Positions 44,155 through 56,059 of a stretch of 64,000 bases of DNA are shown one piece after another (within the stretch, counting starts at the first letter, position 1; every line of letters begins with the position of its first letter). Under the pieces are notes generated by a model. It ran no database searches. It saw only the letters and a list, made by a program, of their open reading frames with translations, and was not told the origin of the DNA. A program made the position numbers and the translations under genes. This DNA comes from Proteles cristata cristata. Its lineage: Eukaryota; Chordata; Mammalia; Carnivora; Hyaenidae. The DNA lies in the NCBI GenBank assembly GCA_017311185.1, contig JAESUZ010002552.1, positions 248,001 to 312,000 on the forward strand. The letters are read 5' to 3'.

Positions 44155-45585
44155 GCGTTTCCCTATGTTTTGTGGCACAGCAGTGTCCCATGAGATGTCA
44201 TTAGGTACGACACCCATATATTCTTATTTATTCATGCCTATGCAGACCAATTAACATCCGGTGATTACCTTCAGCTACTCCCTTTCTTCTTTGGCAATGT
44301 TTCACTCCGTGTCATATACGACCTATATATTCAAGTGACACTCAACTGTTATTAAGTGCAAGGTTTGAGATTTATATAATTCTAAGGAATGAAGCTAAGC
44401 TATTGTCTTCACTGCAGGCTTTCTCAGAGACCTCGTTACAGTGTCGGGTATCACCGCAGCCCTGATTCGGCACTGCTAAGAGTGAGACATAACATGCGCC
44501 ATTTGCCAAACTGATCTGACAATAGTACCCATTTCTCTAAAGTGAGTCATACCTTACTAGACTAAACCTAAAGTTTGTGAAATGCTGGTTTACAGCCTTT
44601 GGAGAAAAGACACAGATAGAGGCAAAACATTCAGAGGTCCTCAGAAGTCTCCAGAATAAAGTAGCTAGTTTGCAAAAACACTCCGGAAACACAGATGCTA
44701 GGCACAGGGCCCCCTAGGTCCTCAGGATGGGAAAAGCAAGGCAGATAGCCTAAGGCGGGGGTGGGGCACAGGGGAGGTCTTGCACCCATGTTGTGTCCCA
44801 CTGTGCTGAACAATGAGCCGCCCCTGCTCACGTGTGGTGTAAGGGGCACAGATGGTGTAAGGGATGTCCAGGCAAATGGATCTGCGGGGGTCCCGTAGAG
44901 GTCAAGGACAATCCCCTGGCTTGCAGCTCAGCCCGACCTTTATCCTGCATGGGGAGCTAAGACCATCCCTGATACTTGGATTGCTGGTTCCGGAAAGAAT
45001 TCCTCTCTCTGGTGAAGTGGGGGCCACTTATTCTGCATGAATCCCTGCTGCCGGATACAAGAGTGATCTCCTGGCTGTCGGCTCTCTCCCCTGCAAGGGA
45101 TCTGTGAAGTTTATCATTAAGGTATTGCCCCAGGGAGGTCCAGAGTATCAACCAGAGGCTTCAGGCTCCCTTCCTGTTTTCTGATGCATCCAGTGCAGGC
45201 TGGAGTGCAGAAAACCTGCCCCCGGAAGTCCAGAGGGAAGGAACCCCATGGAATCAGCATTTCCCCTCATCCAGTCTCTGCTCCACAGATACCTGAGACA
45301 TGGTCACAGCCTTCTGATTGCCGCAGAGGGAAGACCGGTAGCTCCACGCCCGAGAAGGAAAACCGATGTTTAAATGTAGCTTTCCTCCTTTTTGGACACC
45401 AAGTCTTACCCTGGAAACCCCAAAACAAAACAGGGAGGGCTGGGGGACTGAGGTTTTGTCATTGCTCCCCGACCCCAAAATTCTCCCTTGTATAGTTATG
45501 GAGGTAGACGGACTATGGACAGAGAGAGACTAATGGTTACGGAGGCCTCCCTGGGCCACTGGAATGTTCCATAGACTACATAATT
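44155..45585. other. Unique or unassignable intronic sequence
   Basis: No gene. 44160-44600 contains hAT-like wording (agcgtttccctatgttttgt) that I cannot confirm. Confidence 0.4.
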
Positions 45586-45589
45586 TTGC

Positions 45590-45750
45590 CTCTTAACCCC
45601 CTGTGAGACAGATAATAGTATTATCCACATTTCACAGAGAAGGCATCTGAAGCTCAGAGAAGTTCGGAGACTTACCCAAAGACACAGCCAGAGAAAAGTC
45701 AAGCCAGGATTTGGCAAGAAGCCCATTCTCCTTCCAGTAGGCCACACCAC
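45590..45750 (-). repeat. MIR SINE (reverse)
   Basis: agtattatccacatttcaca, aagctcagagaagttcggag and agccaggatttggcaag. Confidence 0.75.
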
Positions 45751-45754
45751 CTTC

Positions 45755-46925
45755 CAGAAAGGCCCAAGACAAGTACCATGGCCCAGTGCACACCACGTGC
45801 CATGCCCAGCCTAGCAGCTGTCTCCCCAAAGGCTGCTTTCAGGGAGTCTGTCAGTCTCTCTGCAGGGCTGGTGGCTCCCAACAGCCAAGGACGTGCCCCC
45901 AGTGGCCTCTTGGGTCCAGGCCATCCCCTGCTGGGTGAGGGGGCGGCCCCACCTGATGCCACGGCCATGCCACCAATTTGACGCTCACGGGCCATTGAGC
46001 TCATGAGCAAGTATACTAGGCTCACTCAAGGGTGGAACTCTGTACCTCCTTCAAGAGCAGAAATATCAGCTCCACTGAACTGTGCTCTTTAGGCAGGAAA
46101 CGAGCTGAGCGGGGGCTGGGATGTCTGGCTGCAGGTGTCTGGTACAGTGGGAGGCCTAGTGGAAAGGGAGCTGAGTTATCCAGGCTGCATCAAGTCCACA
46201 GAGAAGGTACCTGGGTCACAGCCTCAGGGTGTGGTGAGTCTAGACAGATCCTCCACTAAACGTGCTTCCTGCCTCTGAAGAAACGAAGCCACCCAGAGGT
46301 CTCAGGGTCAGAATCTGAGCTGTGTGCTCACATCATGCCAATGGCAAATCTGAGAGATCTACAGGGTGTGGGTGTACTGGGATCATTTGGCAGGAGGGAC
46401 TGAGAAGACACAAGAGAGAAAATTTTCCCTGAGAGAAAACAGAGTGATGGTAAACTTGATTTAGGCATTTGAGAACTGGCAGGAAGAGAAATGAACTGGG
46501 GTCCAGCATCGCTCATGAATATGACCCTACTCTTTGAGTCAAACCCTAGGGAGCGTGCAATGAAGAGCAAGCAAAATTAAGAGAGAGGTTTTCATTAGGA
46601 TACAGAGCTGAGAATCCAGCCCTGCTTTCTTCCCTGTGCATCAGAGGGTGATGCATTTTCTCCACATGAGGACACCACAGAGTACTTGAGGGTTAGGAGC
46701 CAGAGACGTGCCAGGAGCCACAGGGACCCACAGAGGATCTGAGGGTAGGCTGGGGCATGAAGTCCCCGCCGTTTGCTGGAGTGTGAGGCACGATACATAG
46801 AGGGGAGAGTCTAATGCTGCAAGAGCAATGCCAGACATTATTTTCGGGGGGTGCGGGTGACCAGCTTTACCATCGGGCTGGGAAACATCAAGAGGGTTGC
46901 TATTTTAGGGACGCCACGCGCAGGG
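45755..46925. other. Unique intronic sequence
   Basis: Nothing recognised; moderately GC-rich at 45780-45980. Confidence 0.45.
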
Positions 46926-46929
46926 TCTG

Positions 46930-47125
46930 GAATCCAGTAGACAGAACACAGCAACAGATACGGCTGGAGGAAGCCCAGCTCTAACACTCAACCCCAACCA
47001 TTAGCCTCTGTCACCTTGGGCAAGCCACCTAACCTCTCCACGTAGAAGTTTCATCCTCTGTAAATAGCGCCAATAACAGTTTACCCACCAGGTCACCGCG
47101 AGGATTAAAGATGATGAAGCATTTG
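46930..47125 (+). repeat. MIR SINE
   Basis: gtcaccttgggcaagccacc, taacctctccacgtagaag, catcctctgtaaatagcgcc and cgaggattaaagatgatgaa. Confidence 0.85.
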
Positions 47126-47129
47126 GGAC

Positions 47130-47600
47130 CTCACTCGGAGTAGCAGAAGCAACCAAGCCAAGTTTCCTCCCAGGACAGGAGGACAAGGCCAAGTGCATCT
47201 TCTGTTGGCATCTAGATGAAAGCCATCGTGGGGATTGAGGGGCTCTCCAAAAGCACTTTATTTTCCTAAATAGTTTTCACTGCTCATTTGCTTAGCAAAC
47301 CTTTTTTGAAGAGCAGAGTTAGCTCTTCCTTCCCCTGGGCTCTGCCATTAGGGCTCAGCCCAGTGGCTGGATAATGCGTCAATATTCTCCTCATTGCAGA
47401 CTGGGTACTGCAAAGGCAGGCACTTGACTATTTCCCCGTCTATCCCCCCTGCCTAGCCCAGGCCTTGACCGCAGACCTTCTCAATCGCTGTCTGTTAAAC
47501 GCATGGACTTTGAACCTCTGCCCTGACTAATTCCAACTTACCAGAGCCCAAATTAATGAGGTTTCAATGTAATTAACATGGACATGTTTTTTGCAATTCA
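47130..47600. other. Unique sequence, candidate conserved element
   Basis: Includes ttattttcctaaatagtttt (47260) and, at 47525-47590, ctgactaattccaacttacc and caaattaatgaggtttcaat: AT-rich with homeodomain-type cores and no repeat signature. Confidence 0.35.
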
Positions 47601-47604
47601 GATT

Positions 47605-48775
47605 CAGGTACCTTGCTTCAAAGGACACCACTGAAAAAGTGAAGAAACCATCTGCACAAAAGGAGAAGAGATCTGGAAATCACATATATGATAAAGGATC
47701 CGTATCTAGAATATGCAAAGGACTCCTATAATTTAATGAAAAGACAAATCACCCAATTAAAAATGGCCAAAGATCTGAATAGATATTTCTCCAAAGAAGA
47801 TATACAAATGGCCAATCAGCACATAAAAAGATGTTCAACATCCTTAGCCATTAGGGACATGCAAATCAAAACCACACGAGACAGGATGTAGGGAAATGCA
47901 TCCTGGCAGGAATGCAAAATGGTGTAGCCCCTCTGAGAATCAGTTTGGCAATTCCTCAAAAAGTTAAAGACAGAACTGCCATATAACCCAGGAATTCCAC
48001 TCCGAGAAACAGACCCAAGAGAAATGAAAATGTATGTCCACACAAAAAACATACCCACTGGGGTGCCTGGGTGGCTTAGCCGGTTAAGCGTCCGACTTTC
48101 GCTTAGGTCACGATCTCGCAGTTCATGGGTTCGAGCCCCGCGTCAGGCTCTGTGCTGACTGCCAGCTCAGAGCCTGGAGCCTGTTTCAGTCTGTGAATCC
48201 CTCTCTCTCTGACCCTCCCCTGCTCACGCTGTCTCTCTCTCTCTCTCCTAGAAATAAGTAAAACATTAAAAAAAAAATTAAAAAAAAAAAACATACCCAC
48301 TAACATTCAGAGCAGCGTTATCCACAATAGCCAAAACGTAGAAAAAACCCTCCAATGTCCATTAAGATGAATGGACAAATAAAATATAGTACATCCACAC
48401 CACGGAATATTATTTGGCCATGAAAAGGAATGAAGTCCTCACACATGCTACAAGATGGGTTGAGTCTTGAAAACATTACACAGAAGAAGCCAGACACAAA
48501 AGGCCACATTTTGTAGGATACAGTTCACATGAAATATCTAGAACAGGTAAAACCACAGAAACAGAACAGAGATGGGGGGTTTCCAGGGGCTGGGAAGGAT
48601 GAGGGGCTTGAGGAATGACTGCTAAGAAGGTACCAGGTTTCTTTTTGAGGTGATGTAAACATTCTAGAAGTGGTGGTGTCAATGGGGGGCACTCATCCGC
48701 GAACATGCTAAAAACCACGGAATTGTTTACTTTCAGTGATGCACCGTAGGGGGTATAAATCTTGTCTCAGCAAAG
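47605..48775 (+). repeat. L1M ORF2 3' end and 3' UTR, split by a CAN-SINE
   Basis: cttcaaaggacaccactgaa, aaatggccaaagatctgaat, caaatggccaatcagcacat, cagaactgccatataaccca, ttatccacaatagccaaaac, ggaatattatttggccatga and tttttgaggtgatgtaaaca. There is a deletion near 47885-47890. Antisense to GRIK4. Confidence 0.93.
48060..48285 (+). repeat. CAN-SINE (younger subgroup) nested in L1
   Basis: ggggtgcctgggtggcttag, ttaagcgtccgactttcgct, ctgactgccagctcagagcc and tcctagaaataagtaaaac. The duplication aaaaaacatacccact is perfect at 48044-48059 and 48286-48301. Confidence 0.97.
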
Positions 48776-48779
48776 CTTG

Positions 48780-49080
48780 CCCAGATAACAAGACAAAACA
48801 AAGATTCGGATGACTTCATTTTTCTGACCCCTAACTCTTAAGACTCTTAACTCTGAAAAACAAGGGTGTGAGCTGTATCTTCCCTATCAAATCTCCTACA
48901 GCATCTAAAACAGGGCTACACGTACAACTACCCAGTGCATCTTTGTTGAGTTGAAAGTCATGACTATTTCAGCCCAACGTGAAAACAGGGGATGGAGCCT
49001 CTCCTTTGAATTCAGTATCGTCAAGGTCATGATCTCTTGGCATCTGGAAGGGATGTGCTTAACCTATTTTACTTTTATTG
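48780..49080. other. Unique intronic sequence
   Basis: Nothing recognised. Confidence 0.4.
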
Positions 49081-49084
49081 CACT

Positions 49085-49160
49085 GCAACTGGCTAGGATG
49101 ATTATGATGTCTATTTTGCAGAAGAGGAAACAGAGGCCCACTGCTGAGGGCCACTGACTG
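49085..49160 (-). repeat. MIR core fragment (reverse)
   Basis: tattttgcagaagaggaaac with agaggcccac. Confidence 0.55.
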
Positions 49161-49164
49161 AGGC

Positions 49165-50350
49165 TGTGGTTGGTGAATGACAACGGCGCAAACAGATCCC
49201 GGTATTGATGGCCTGTCTACTATTCCCGTCCCTAGGCAGAGCCACTCTAACTTTTTCTCTTGCTCTGTGTCTCACAGACCAGACAGACAGACAGGCAGGC
49301 AGATACACACACACACACACCCCACACTGCTGTCTGCTGTGGCTGATACCCAGGCTTTGGTATCTGCCTCTGCTCCCCAGCCTCTGGCCAGGAGCCCTCG
49401 AGACCTCTCAGATTCACCTAGATGGGCTGAGTGCAAGCGGCACTCGGACACAGCAGTCTCGTTCTGCTTTAGGGAAAGCTGGGCAAGGCTCCAGAGTCTT
49501 CTTGTCGTCACCAAATCACCCATCCTTCGCTCAGCCTCTCCCCAGCCAAGGACGTGGTCGGGGGAGCACCCTGAACTCTGAGGATGACTTCCCTGTAGGC
49601 TCAAGGTGGAGAGGGTGTGGGGAGGAGCGAGCCCAGGAGGGGGCACCTGAAGGGCATCTTCCAGCCAAGGCCCGCATCTCTGCGGCCTCACACCTGATGG
49701 GGCAGGAGATCCTCTGACATCACTGTGCAGAGAAGGGGCTCAGAAGCCTGCTCTGTGTCACGGCTGTGTCGGCAGTGACAACAGGTGGCCCTTTCTCCAG
49801 CTTTCAGGACTAGAGAGCAGAACAGAGGAGAGTCACCAACCAAGAGATCTCTGAACGCGGTGGGGAGGGGGGTGGGGGGTAGGAGCCTGCGTCCCTCAGC
49901 AAAGCTATGCGTTGCTGCCTGGCTGCCATAGTGAGGGCCAGTAGTCACAATCAATGTACACAAGCGGGGTGACTTTAAAAGGGAGAAACAAATTTAAACT
50001 GACGACCTTGTAGGAGTCGTTCAAAGGCCAGCTTTGTTAGACTAGTCAGGAGCATGAGAAGAAGCTGGAGAACTCAACAGCGGAGCAGAGATCCCCAGTC
50101 CCCATTTCGCTGGGATTCCTTTGGTCTTTGAGCCACCCCACCTGACGGACTGGCCCCACTCCAGCGGGCTGAGTATCGGGTAATATGGGAGGGGGCCAGC
50201 ATGCTGAGGATGACTTCCCTCGCACAGGGACACCCTCTGCTCCCCCTCAGGACCACGGACCACCATCAGGAGAGCTGCTGCTTCATTTTCAAGGACCTGT
50301 ACTAAGACAGAGTGGGATGTTCAGTCTCAAGAAGGACATTTTAAGGTTTT
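49165..50350. other. Unique intronic sequence
   Basis: Contains a short (AC)n at 49306-49321. Overlapping open frames at 49177-49717 on both strands have no support. Confidence 0.45.
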
Positions 50351-50357
50351 CTTTTTC

Positions 50358-50556
50358 AATATTTATTTATCTATGTTGAGAGACGGAGACAGAGCACAAG
50401 CAGGGGAGGAGCAGAGAGAGGGAGAGACTGAATCCCAAGCAGGCTCCAGCTGCCAGCACAGAGCCCGACACGAGGCCTGATCCTGCAAACCACAAGATCG
50501 TAACCTGAGCCGAAATCAGAAGCTGAACGCTTAACAGGCTGAGCCATCCAGGTGAT
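50358..50556 (-). repeat. CAN-SINE (reverse), first of a tandem pair
   Basis: atatttatttatctatgttg, gcaggggaggagcagagaga, ending ctgagccatccaggtgatc. Confidence 0.92.
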
Positions 50557-50569
50557 CAAGAAAGAGATT

Positions 50570-50757
50570 TAATTTTATTTTTAAATGTTTATTTTTGAGA
50601 GAGAAAGAGAGCAGAGAGGGAGACAGAATCTGAAGCAGGCTCCAGGCTCTGAGGTGTCGGCATAGAGCCTGATGTAGGGCTTGAACCCACGAACTGCGAG
50701 ATCATGACCTGAGCCGAAGTTGGAGGCTTAAAACCGACTGAGCCACCCAGGCGCCCT
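50570..50757 (-). repeat. CAN-SINE (reverse), second of a tandem pair
   Basis: atttttaaatgtttattttt, ctgagccacccaggcgccc. A perfect duplication, aagaaagagatt, at 50558-50569 and 50758-50769 shows this copy landed beside the earlier one. Confidence 0.96.
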
Positions 50758-50774
50758 AAGAAAGAGATTCTAAA

Positions 50775-51955
50775 TCACATTCTCCTGCTCCTTGGCTGAG
50801 TGGCCCTGGGCAGATCTTGGCCCATCTGAGGACGGTCTTTTCCTCCTCCTCTTCTCTTCTCAGGTTGTGAGTAGACCTCGGTGCGAGGGCAGGGCTTGGT
50901 AGGGCATGCAGCTCCCCTGGGGTGAGGATGCTGTCACCCCAGTGCCACACAGTAGGGGTCCTCAAACGGTGACCTGCCAGCCCCCTGCTGCATGTTAGAG
51001 GTACAGATCCCTGGGCCCCCCTGCTGACACTCTACATCAGTCCCTGGGATGGGACCAGAGGACCTTCCTGGCGACAAGCTTGCCAAGGATGATTGTGCTC
51101 CCTTATCTTGGAGAAGCGTTGTTTGGAAAGCACAGAGCCCAGCTGGGAAGGCAGGCTGAGCTGGGAAGGGGAGGGGAGGGGAGGGCCCGGGAGCAACCTG
51201 CAGAACTGTGTTCTGCGGGAACAGTGGAGCTGCTCTGACTGAGTCCAGGCAGCTGCCCTACCATGTCCCTGACCTTCCTGCTCCCTCAGAGATGCACCCC
51301 GCCCCTCCCCTGCCCCCCACAAAGAGCCTTGCAGCAAAGGCTCCTGGGAACTCTAAGGAGAACCCAACAAAGCAATAACTTCCCTCTCAGAGCACAGGCT
51401 TTGGGAGTCTGTCTGCCAGCTTCACCAGCCCATTCATTTTATTTATTTTATTTCATAAAGCTACCGATAGGACTTCCTATGCAAATGACTCCCAGATGAG
51501 ATGCAAATTGGGATTCTGAGCCAAGAACCACCAAGGCCTTTTCTTTTTTTTTCTCTCCCCCTTTTTTCTTTCCTTTTTTAATTGTAATAGCACTGCAATC
51601 ACCCCCCCTTCGCCCCCAGCCTGGTCCTCTGCCCTCCACTCATCAGCCTCCTTGCCAGGTGCTTCCTGCTGGCGGTCATGGGCAGGGCTCTGCTCCCTCC
51701 CGCCATGCATGGGTTCTGTGCTTGCTGTGAAGAGCTGGGCAGGGGGCTTGGGTGGTGAGCAAGCCCCGAGGGGGTCTTTTCAAGGTGACAACGCACCCCT
51801 TCCTCTCCCCCTGAGACTCTCATGCTGGAGTGTTCTCTCACCCTACTCCCTGTGCACACGAGCCAAATCTGATTGCAAACATTGTTGCAAGGAGACACCT
51901 CCTTGCTTAAGTTTCACATTGCAACAGCCTCTACTGCTGTGTTTCTTTGAGCCTT
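50775..51955. other. Unique intronic sequence
   Basis: No gene. A possible worn hAT end (ggggtcctcaaacggtgacc) lies at 50954. A pyrimidine tract lies at 51538-51582. Confidence 0.45.
51163..51185 (+). other. G-quadruplex-forming motif
   Basis: Five runs of three or four G separated by one or two A. On the minus (GRIK4 transcript) strand it is C-rich. Confidence 0.8.
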
Positions 51956-51974
51956 GCAGAGCCTGAATCAAATA

Positions 51975-52150
51975 CTACCACAACCCCAAGCCTGCCAGCC
52001 GTGGGACTCTGCGCAAATGGCTGCATTTCTCTGAACTTCCATTCCCTCATCGATGGTGAGGATAATAATGCCTACCTCCTGACTTGGTGAAGATCGCATG
52101 GAATAATTTATCTCAAGTACTCAGTACAGAATAGCTAATCAGTAGGCTAT
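51975..52150 (+). repeat. MIR SINE 3' portion
   Basis: ctgaacttccattccctcat, gaggataataatgcctacct and atcgcatggaataatttat. Confidence 0.75.
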
Positions 52151-52331
52151 TATACCATTTAAATAAAATGGCACATGGTGGAGCTCACATTGAGGAGCCT
52201 GTTTTCCAGACAAGGAGATACAAGAATGAGAAGGAGGTTTCCAATCTGAAGATCTCTTTTGACAGCGTAGGGTCACAGCATCAACCAGACTACACATCTC
52301 AACAACTGGGTTTTTTCAATTCAATAACATG

Positions 52332-52539
52332 GTTTTTTTTTTTTTTTTTTTTAAGTTTATTTTCAGAGAGAGAGTATATGTGTGCAAGTCAGGGAGGAAC
52401 AGAGAGAGAGAACCCCAAGCAAGCTCTGCACTGTCAGCGCACAGCCCCATGTGGGGCTTGAACTCATGAACTGTGAGATCATGACCTAAGCCAAAATTGA
52501 AAGTTGTATATTCAACAGACTGAGCCACCCAGGTGTCCC
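52332..52539 (-). repeat. CAN-SINE (reverse)
   Basis: A 22-bp or so T-run, aagtttattttcagagagag, ending ctgagccacccaggtgtcc. Duplication tcaataacatg at 52321-52331 and 52540-52550. Confidence 0.95.
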
Positions 52540-52654
52540 TCAATAACATGTTTTTAATGACCATCATCACGGGAGAAATGAAGAGGCTCCAGCTCTGTGG
52601 TCAGCAGTTTCTCTCTCCTCTCTCCACAGAGTGGTATCAGCTGGGCGGGGGTCA

Positions 52655-52775
52655 CCAGCCTCAGGTCCCTGTCTCAACTCTGCCACAAAGTCGCTGTGTC
52701 AACTCAGGCAAGTCACTGCCTCCCCCTGCCTCAGTTTCTCCACCTCTAAGGTACAGAGGTCACACCAGGACCTCT
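52655..52775 (+). repeat. MIR SINE core
   Basis: ctctgccacaaagtcgctgt, caggcaagtcactgcctccc and ctcagtttctccacctctaa. Confidence 0.8.
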
Positions 52776-52962
52776 AAGGCTCTGCGCAGAGCTAACACCT
52801 TGGGATGCTCCGCTCCAGATTTTGCCCTTCCCTTTCCCCCCTGCCCCCCACACTCCTCCTGCACTGCCAAGAAAGCCCCTTAACCAATGGCTCTCACACG
52901 CACGGCACAATATCAGACTTGAGACCTACTGCCAGACTGAGTTCTCTTTCTCGTCTGTCAGC

Positions 52963-52984
52963 AAATAATAATAATAATAATAAA
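52963..52984. repeat. (AAT)n microsatellite
   Basis: Seven copies of aat. Confidence 0.9.
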
Positions 52985-52999
52985 AGTAAATTTTCAAAT

Positions 53000-53870
53000 A
53001 ATTCTGAAACTTCCTGCCACCTTGCCAGAGCCTGTTAGCCCTCCCCCGGGGCATCATGCCGAGGCTGCCTCAGTGGGACCGCCTGTCCGCAGGGCGGCGG
53101 TGGGTATTTCCCGCCTCTTGGCTGCCTCTGCTCTGCAGGGCTATGATAACTGCACTTGGCCAAGCCTCTGAGTCTCAGCTGAGCAAACCAGACCTTTGGG
53201 GTCTCACTCCTTCCGGGGAGTCCCTCTGTTCTGTTTTGCTGCCTAGAAAGCTCAGAGCAAGTTGCTTTGATCCACACAGCAGAGTGGTTTCCATGGTCCA
53301 CGGGACCACGGCAGGGCTGTGCGCATCTCTGTAGTTCCTTGTCACCATATGAGAGTGGGGCAGAGAGAGGCCCTGTGGTCCTGCGGCAGTCCCCCCGCCC
53401 CAGGTCATGCCCACAGTGCCCAGGGCCACAGGAGCAAGGCCGTCTGTGTCCGGAGGGCAGCTCCTTTGGAGTTCGAGAAGGCTCTGTGTCTTCTCCAGCC
53501 ATACCAGATCAACAGAAGACTGCGACGGGCAGGGGGCAGAGGGAGGAAGTCTTGGCAGAGCTCACAGGGAGAATAAACAAGCGCAAGAGGCTGAGTATGG
53601 CTGTGACTCTGCCTATAAAACCCCAAACCCATGTAGCTCTCATTCCTGCTTAAATATACCCACCACAGCCGAAGGCTCAGGGGGCAACAGACGAAGGAGG
53701 AGATGGTGGCTTAAAAGACTCGAGAACAGCTACTGAGCCAAGGCCAGTGAGTTAGAAACAGGAACCCATGAAGTTTTCAATCCGAGCGATGGGTGATCAG
53801 CAGACATAGGAGGCTGATTGGATTAAGAGGTTGTCAAGCTCTTTTGGACTCAATTCCCCAACCCCACTCC
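53000..53870. other. Unique intronic sequence
   Basis: GC-rich at 53040-53120 but with too few CpGs to call an island. Overlapping open frames in 53035-53736 on both strands have no support. Confidence 0.45.
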
Positions 53871-53871
53871 C

Positions 53872-53872
<1 letters not shown>

Positions 53873-53933
<61 letters not shown>
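53873..53933. repeat. (CA)n microsatellite
   Basis: About 30 uninterrupted CA units; likely polymorphic. Confidence 0.98.
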
Positions 53934-53935
<2 letters not shown>

Positions 53936-53939
53936 GAAG

Positions 53940-54675
53940 TAGACTGCTTGGAATTCAGTTAAAGGGTGTCACCATTGTCCTGAGAAAGATAGAGATGCCT
54001 TGGAAGAGGAACCTAGGAGGAAAGGCAGATTTCTATAATAATCCTAGGCAGATGGAAGACTGGAGCTTGCCCAGTTCTCTCACTCCCAAAGGACCCAGAG
54101 TGATTCATTGTTCAGTGGTTTCAACAGAAACCTCATCTTCTACATGCAAAATGCTGTAGGACATCTATGAGACACCAAAACTCTCAGAGGCAAGATCTTA
54201 ATATCATCCTCATAACCACAGACAAATATTAATGGAGGGCTCAATACTGGGTAGTGAACACTGCCATCTATCTTGTGAAGGGTCTCAAAGAACAATAACT
54301 TGATAGCAACCCCCCAGCCACTCCTTAAATAATCGTAGGGGGAAAATAACCAGTAAAGACCGAAAACAAGTGGCCAAGTGCCAGGAGAGGCAGGCAGGGA
54401 GCTCCAGAGGGGTCTTAGGGTTGGAATTCTTACCCTAGGTCTGCTGTGACATAATCCTAGAAAGGTGACTCCAGGGAGAGGGCGGTGGCGGGGCGGGGGG
54501 GTGGTCAGTTTCCTCTTTCTCGAAATGAGAGTCTGGAACCAGATGATTTCCAAAGGTCAGCAGAGGAAGCAGGTTTGGAGTCCTATTGTGAATGATGAGT
54601 AGGAGTGAGGGGGGCATTCGCCGTCAGATGAGGACCAGGTACAAAGGCTGGAGCCAGGAAAAGACAAGCCATGTT
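53940..54675. other. Unique intronic sequence
   Basis: Nothing recognised; a G run lies at about 54485-54505. Confidence 0.45.
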
Positions 54676-54682
54676 TCTTTCA

Positions 54683-54722
54683 CTCACTCATTCATTCATT
54701 CATTCATTCATTCATTCATTCA
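54683..54722. repeat. (ATTC)n tetranucleotide microsatellite
   Basis: About ten copies of cattc/attc. Confidence 0.96.
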
Positions 54723-54724
54723 TC

Positions 54725-55465
54725 ATTCTCTCCAGTTATTCATTACTCTCTCGTGTGCCAGGTGCTTTCTAGACACTGAGGTCGCAGCCCTGCAATCACA
54801 GGGCATGGTGGAGAACTGGGGAAGCGGAAACAGTGGATTCCAGTGCTAGGAGTACCTTGGCCCACATCTGTCTGCCACACAATAGCCCGTAATATGTACA
54901 CACACTCTCTTCTCCCTGCAGACATGGGGACCTCTTTCTATCAAGGAGAGGTTTAAAAGTGATAAATAAAAGCGAGCAGAAAATGAGATACAAGGAGAAG
55001 ATAGAATCAATTATTTCAAGCAAATTAAAAGTGCTCAGCAGGGGTGGAAGGAAGAAGGGGAGGCTAGGAAGGTGTCCGGTGGACTCAGCAGCAAGCACTG
55101 GAAGAGGGACATGGCCGGGGTTGGGGGGGGTGTGGTCACCTGTCCTCAGGCTTCCTGAGACCACCTTCGGAAATAACCACAAACACTCCAACCAAGGTTT
55201 GGTGGTGAATGGAGAGGCTGAAGGCTGGTTCTCAGAACAGAATCACATGCCCGAACGGTGCTTCTTAGAGAGGATACTGAATTAGCTACATTAATCCACA
55301 GAGGTGCCTGGCTCGGGGTAGCAGTGATAAGCTTAATTAAATCATCGAGATACTGGATCATGGGCTTGGGTTGCAAACAGTCAAGTTCACACATCATGTT
55401 AAGGATTCAAACCCACATGACCCTCACCTCACCTTTTATTTGAAAAGCATACTTGGAGAGGGTGA
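54725..55465. other. Unique intronic sequence
   Basis: No gene. 55280-55390 (aattagctacattaatccac, gcttaattaaatcatcgaga) is a weak candidate conserved element. Confidence 0.4.
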
Positions 55466-55470
55466 GCTGG

Positions 55471-55502
55471 TATGTGTGTGTGTGTGTGTGTGTGTGTTGT
55501 GT

Positions 55503-55536
<34 letters not shown>

Positions 55537-55543
55537 CTGTGTA
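55471..55543. repeat. (GT)n microsatellite, interrupted
   Basis: Two GT runs separated by ttg and gta imperfections. It is complementary to the CA array at 53.9 kb. Confidence 0.97.
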
Positions 55544-55544
55544 C

Positions 55545-56055
55545 AAAGATTTTATGCTAGGCCTTGTGCCCATGTCTAGAAACCATGATAAAATTCTGAT
55601 TAAATTATCTGACAATAATGTTCACAATATTAACCACAATACTAAAAATATTAATAGTAATAGTGGCTGTGCTTGCAAATAGTCAGTAAGTGGAAGTATG
55701 GCAAATGGTGTATAGAACCAGGAGTCCTGGACACCCGGACGCCTCCTCTCGCCCCTCACACACACACCCCTGCCTCTGTACTGTGCTGAATATTTCTAAG
55801 GCAATTTCTAAAGCCTTAGCTATTTGTCTAAGTTTCTCATGAGCCTCAAACCATCTTAACACTCCTGACTTTACATCTAGGGTAATCCATTTATGGGGGT
55901 TTTGGACTTTTTCCATCACTCCCTGGCTTCCTTCCAGACATCTTCAACACCTCTCACACTAACTCGGTTGGTCACCAACCCTCGGAGGGGAGGGGACTGC
56001 GGCATGCTGAGACAGGCTGGGGATGCACAGGTCTTGCTCAGAACTGAGTTGCCCA
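55545..56055. other. Unique intronic sequence
   Basis: AT-rich 55580-55680, otherwise nothing recognised. Confidence 0.4.
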
Positions 56056-56059
56056 GTGC

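Noticed and set aside
49177..49717. Overlapping 134-, 139- and 170-codon frames
   Set aside because: Three frames on both strands in GC-rich text with a CA repeat; no similarity or splice evidence.
53040..53120. Possible CpG island or promoter
   Set aside because: Short GC-rich patch with few CpGs and no adjoining exon.
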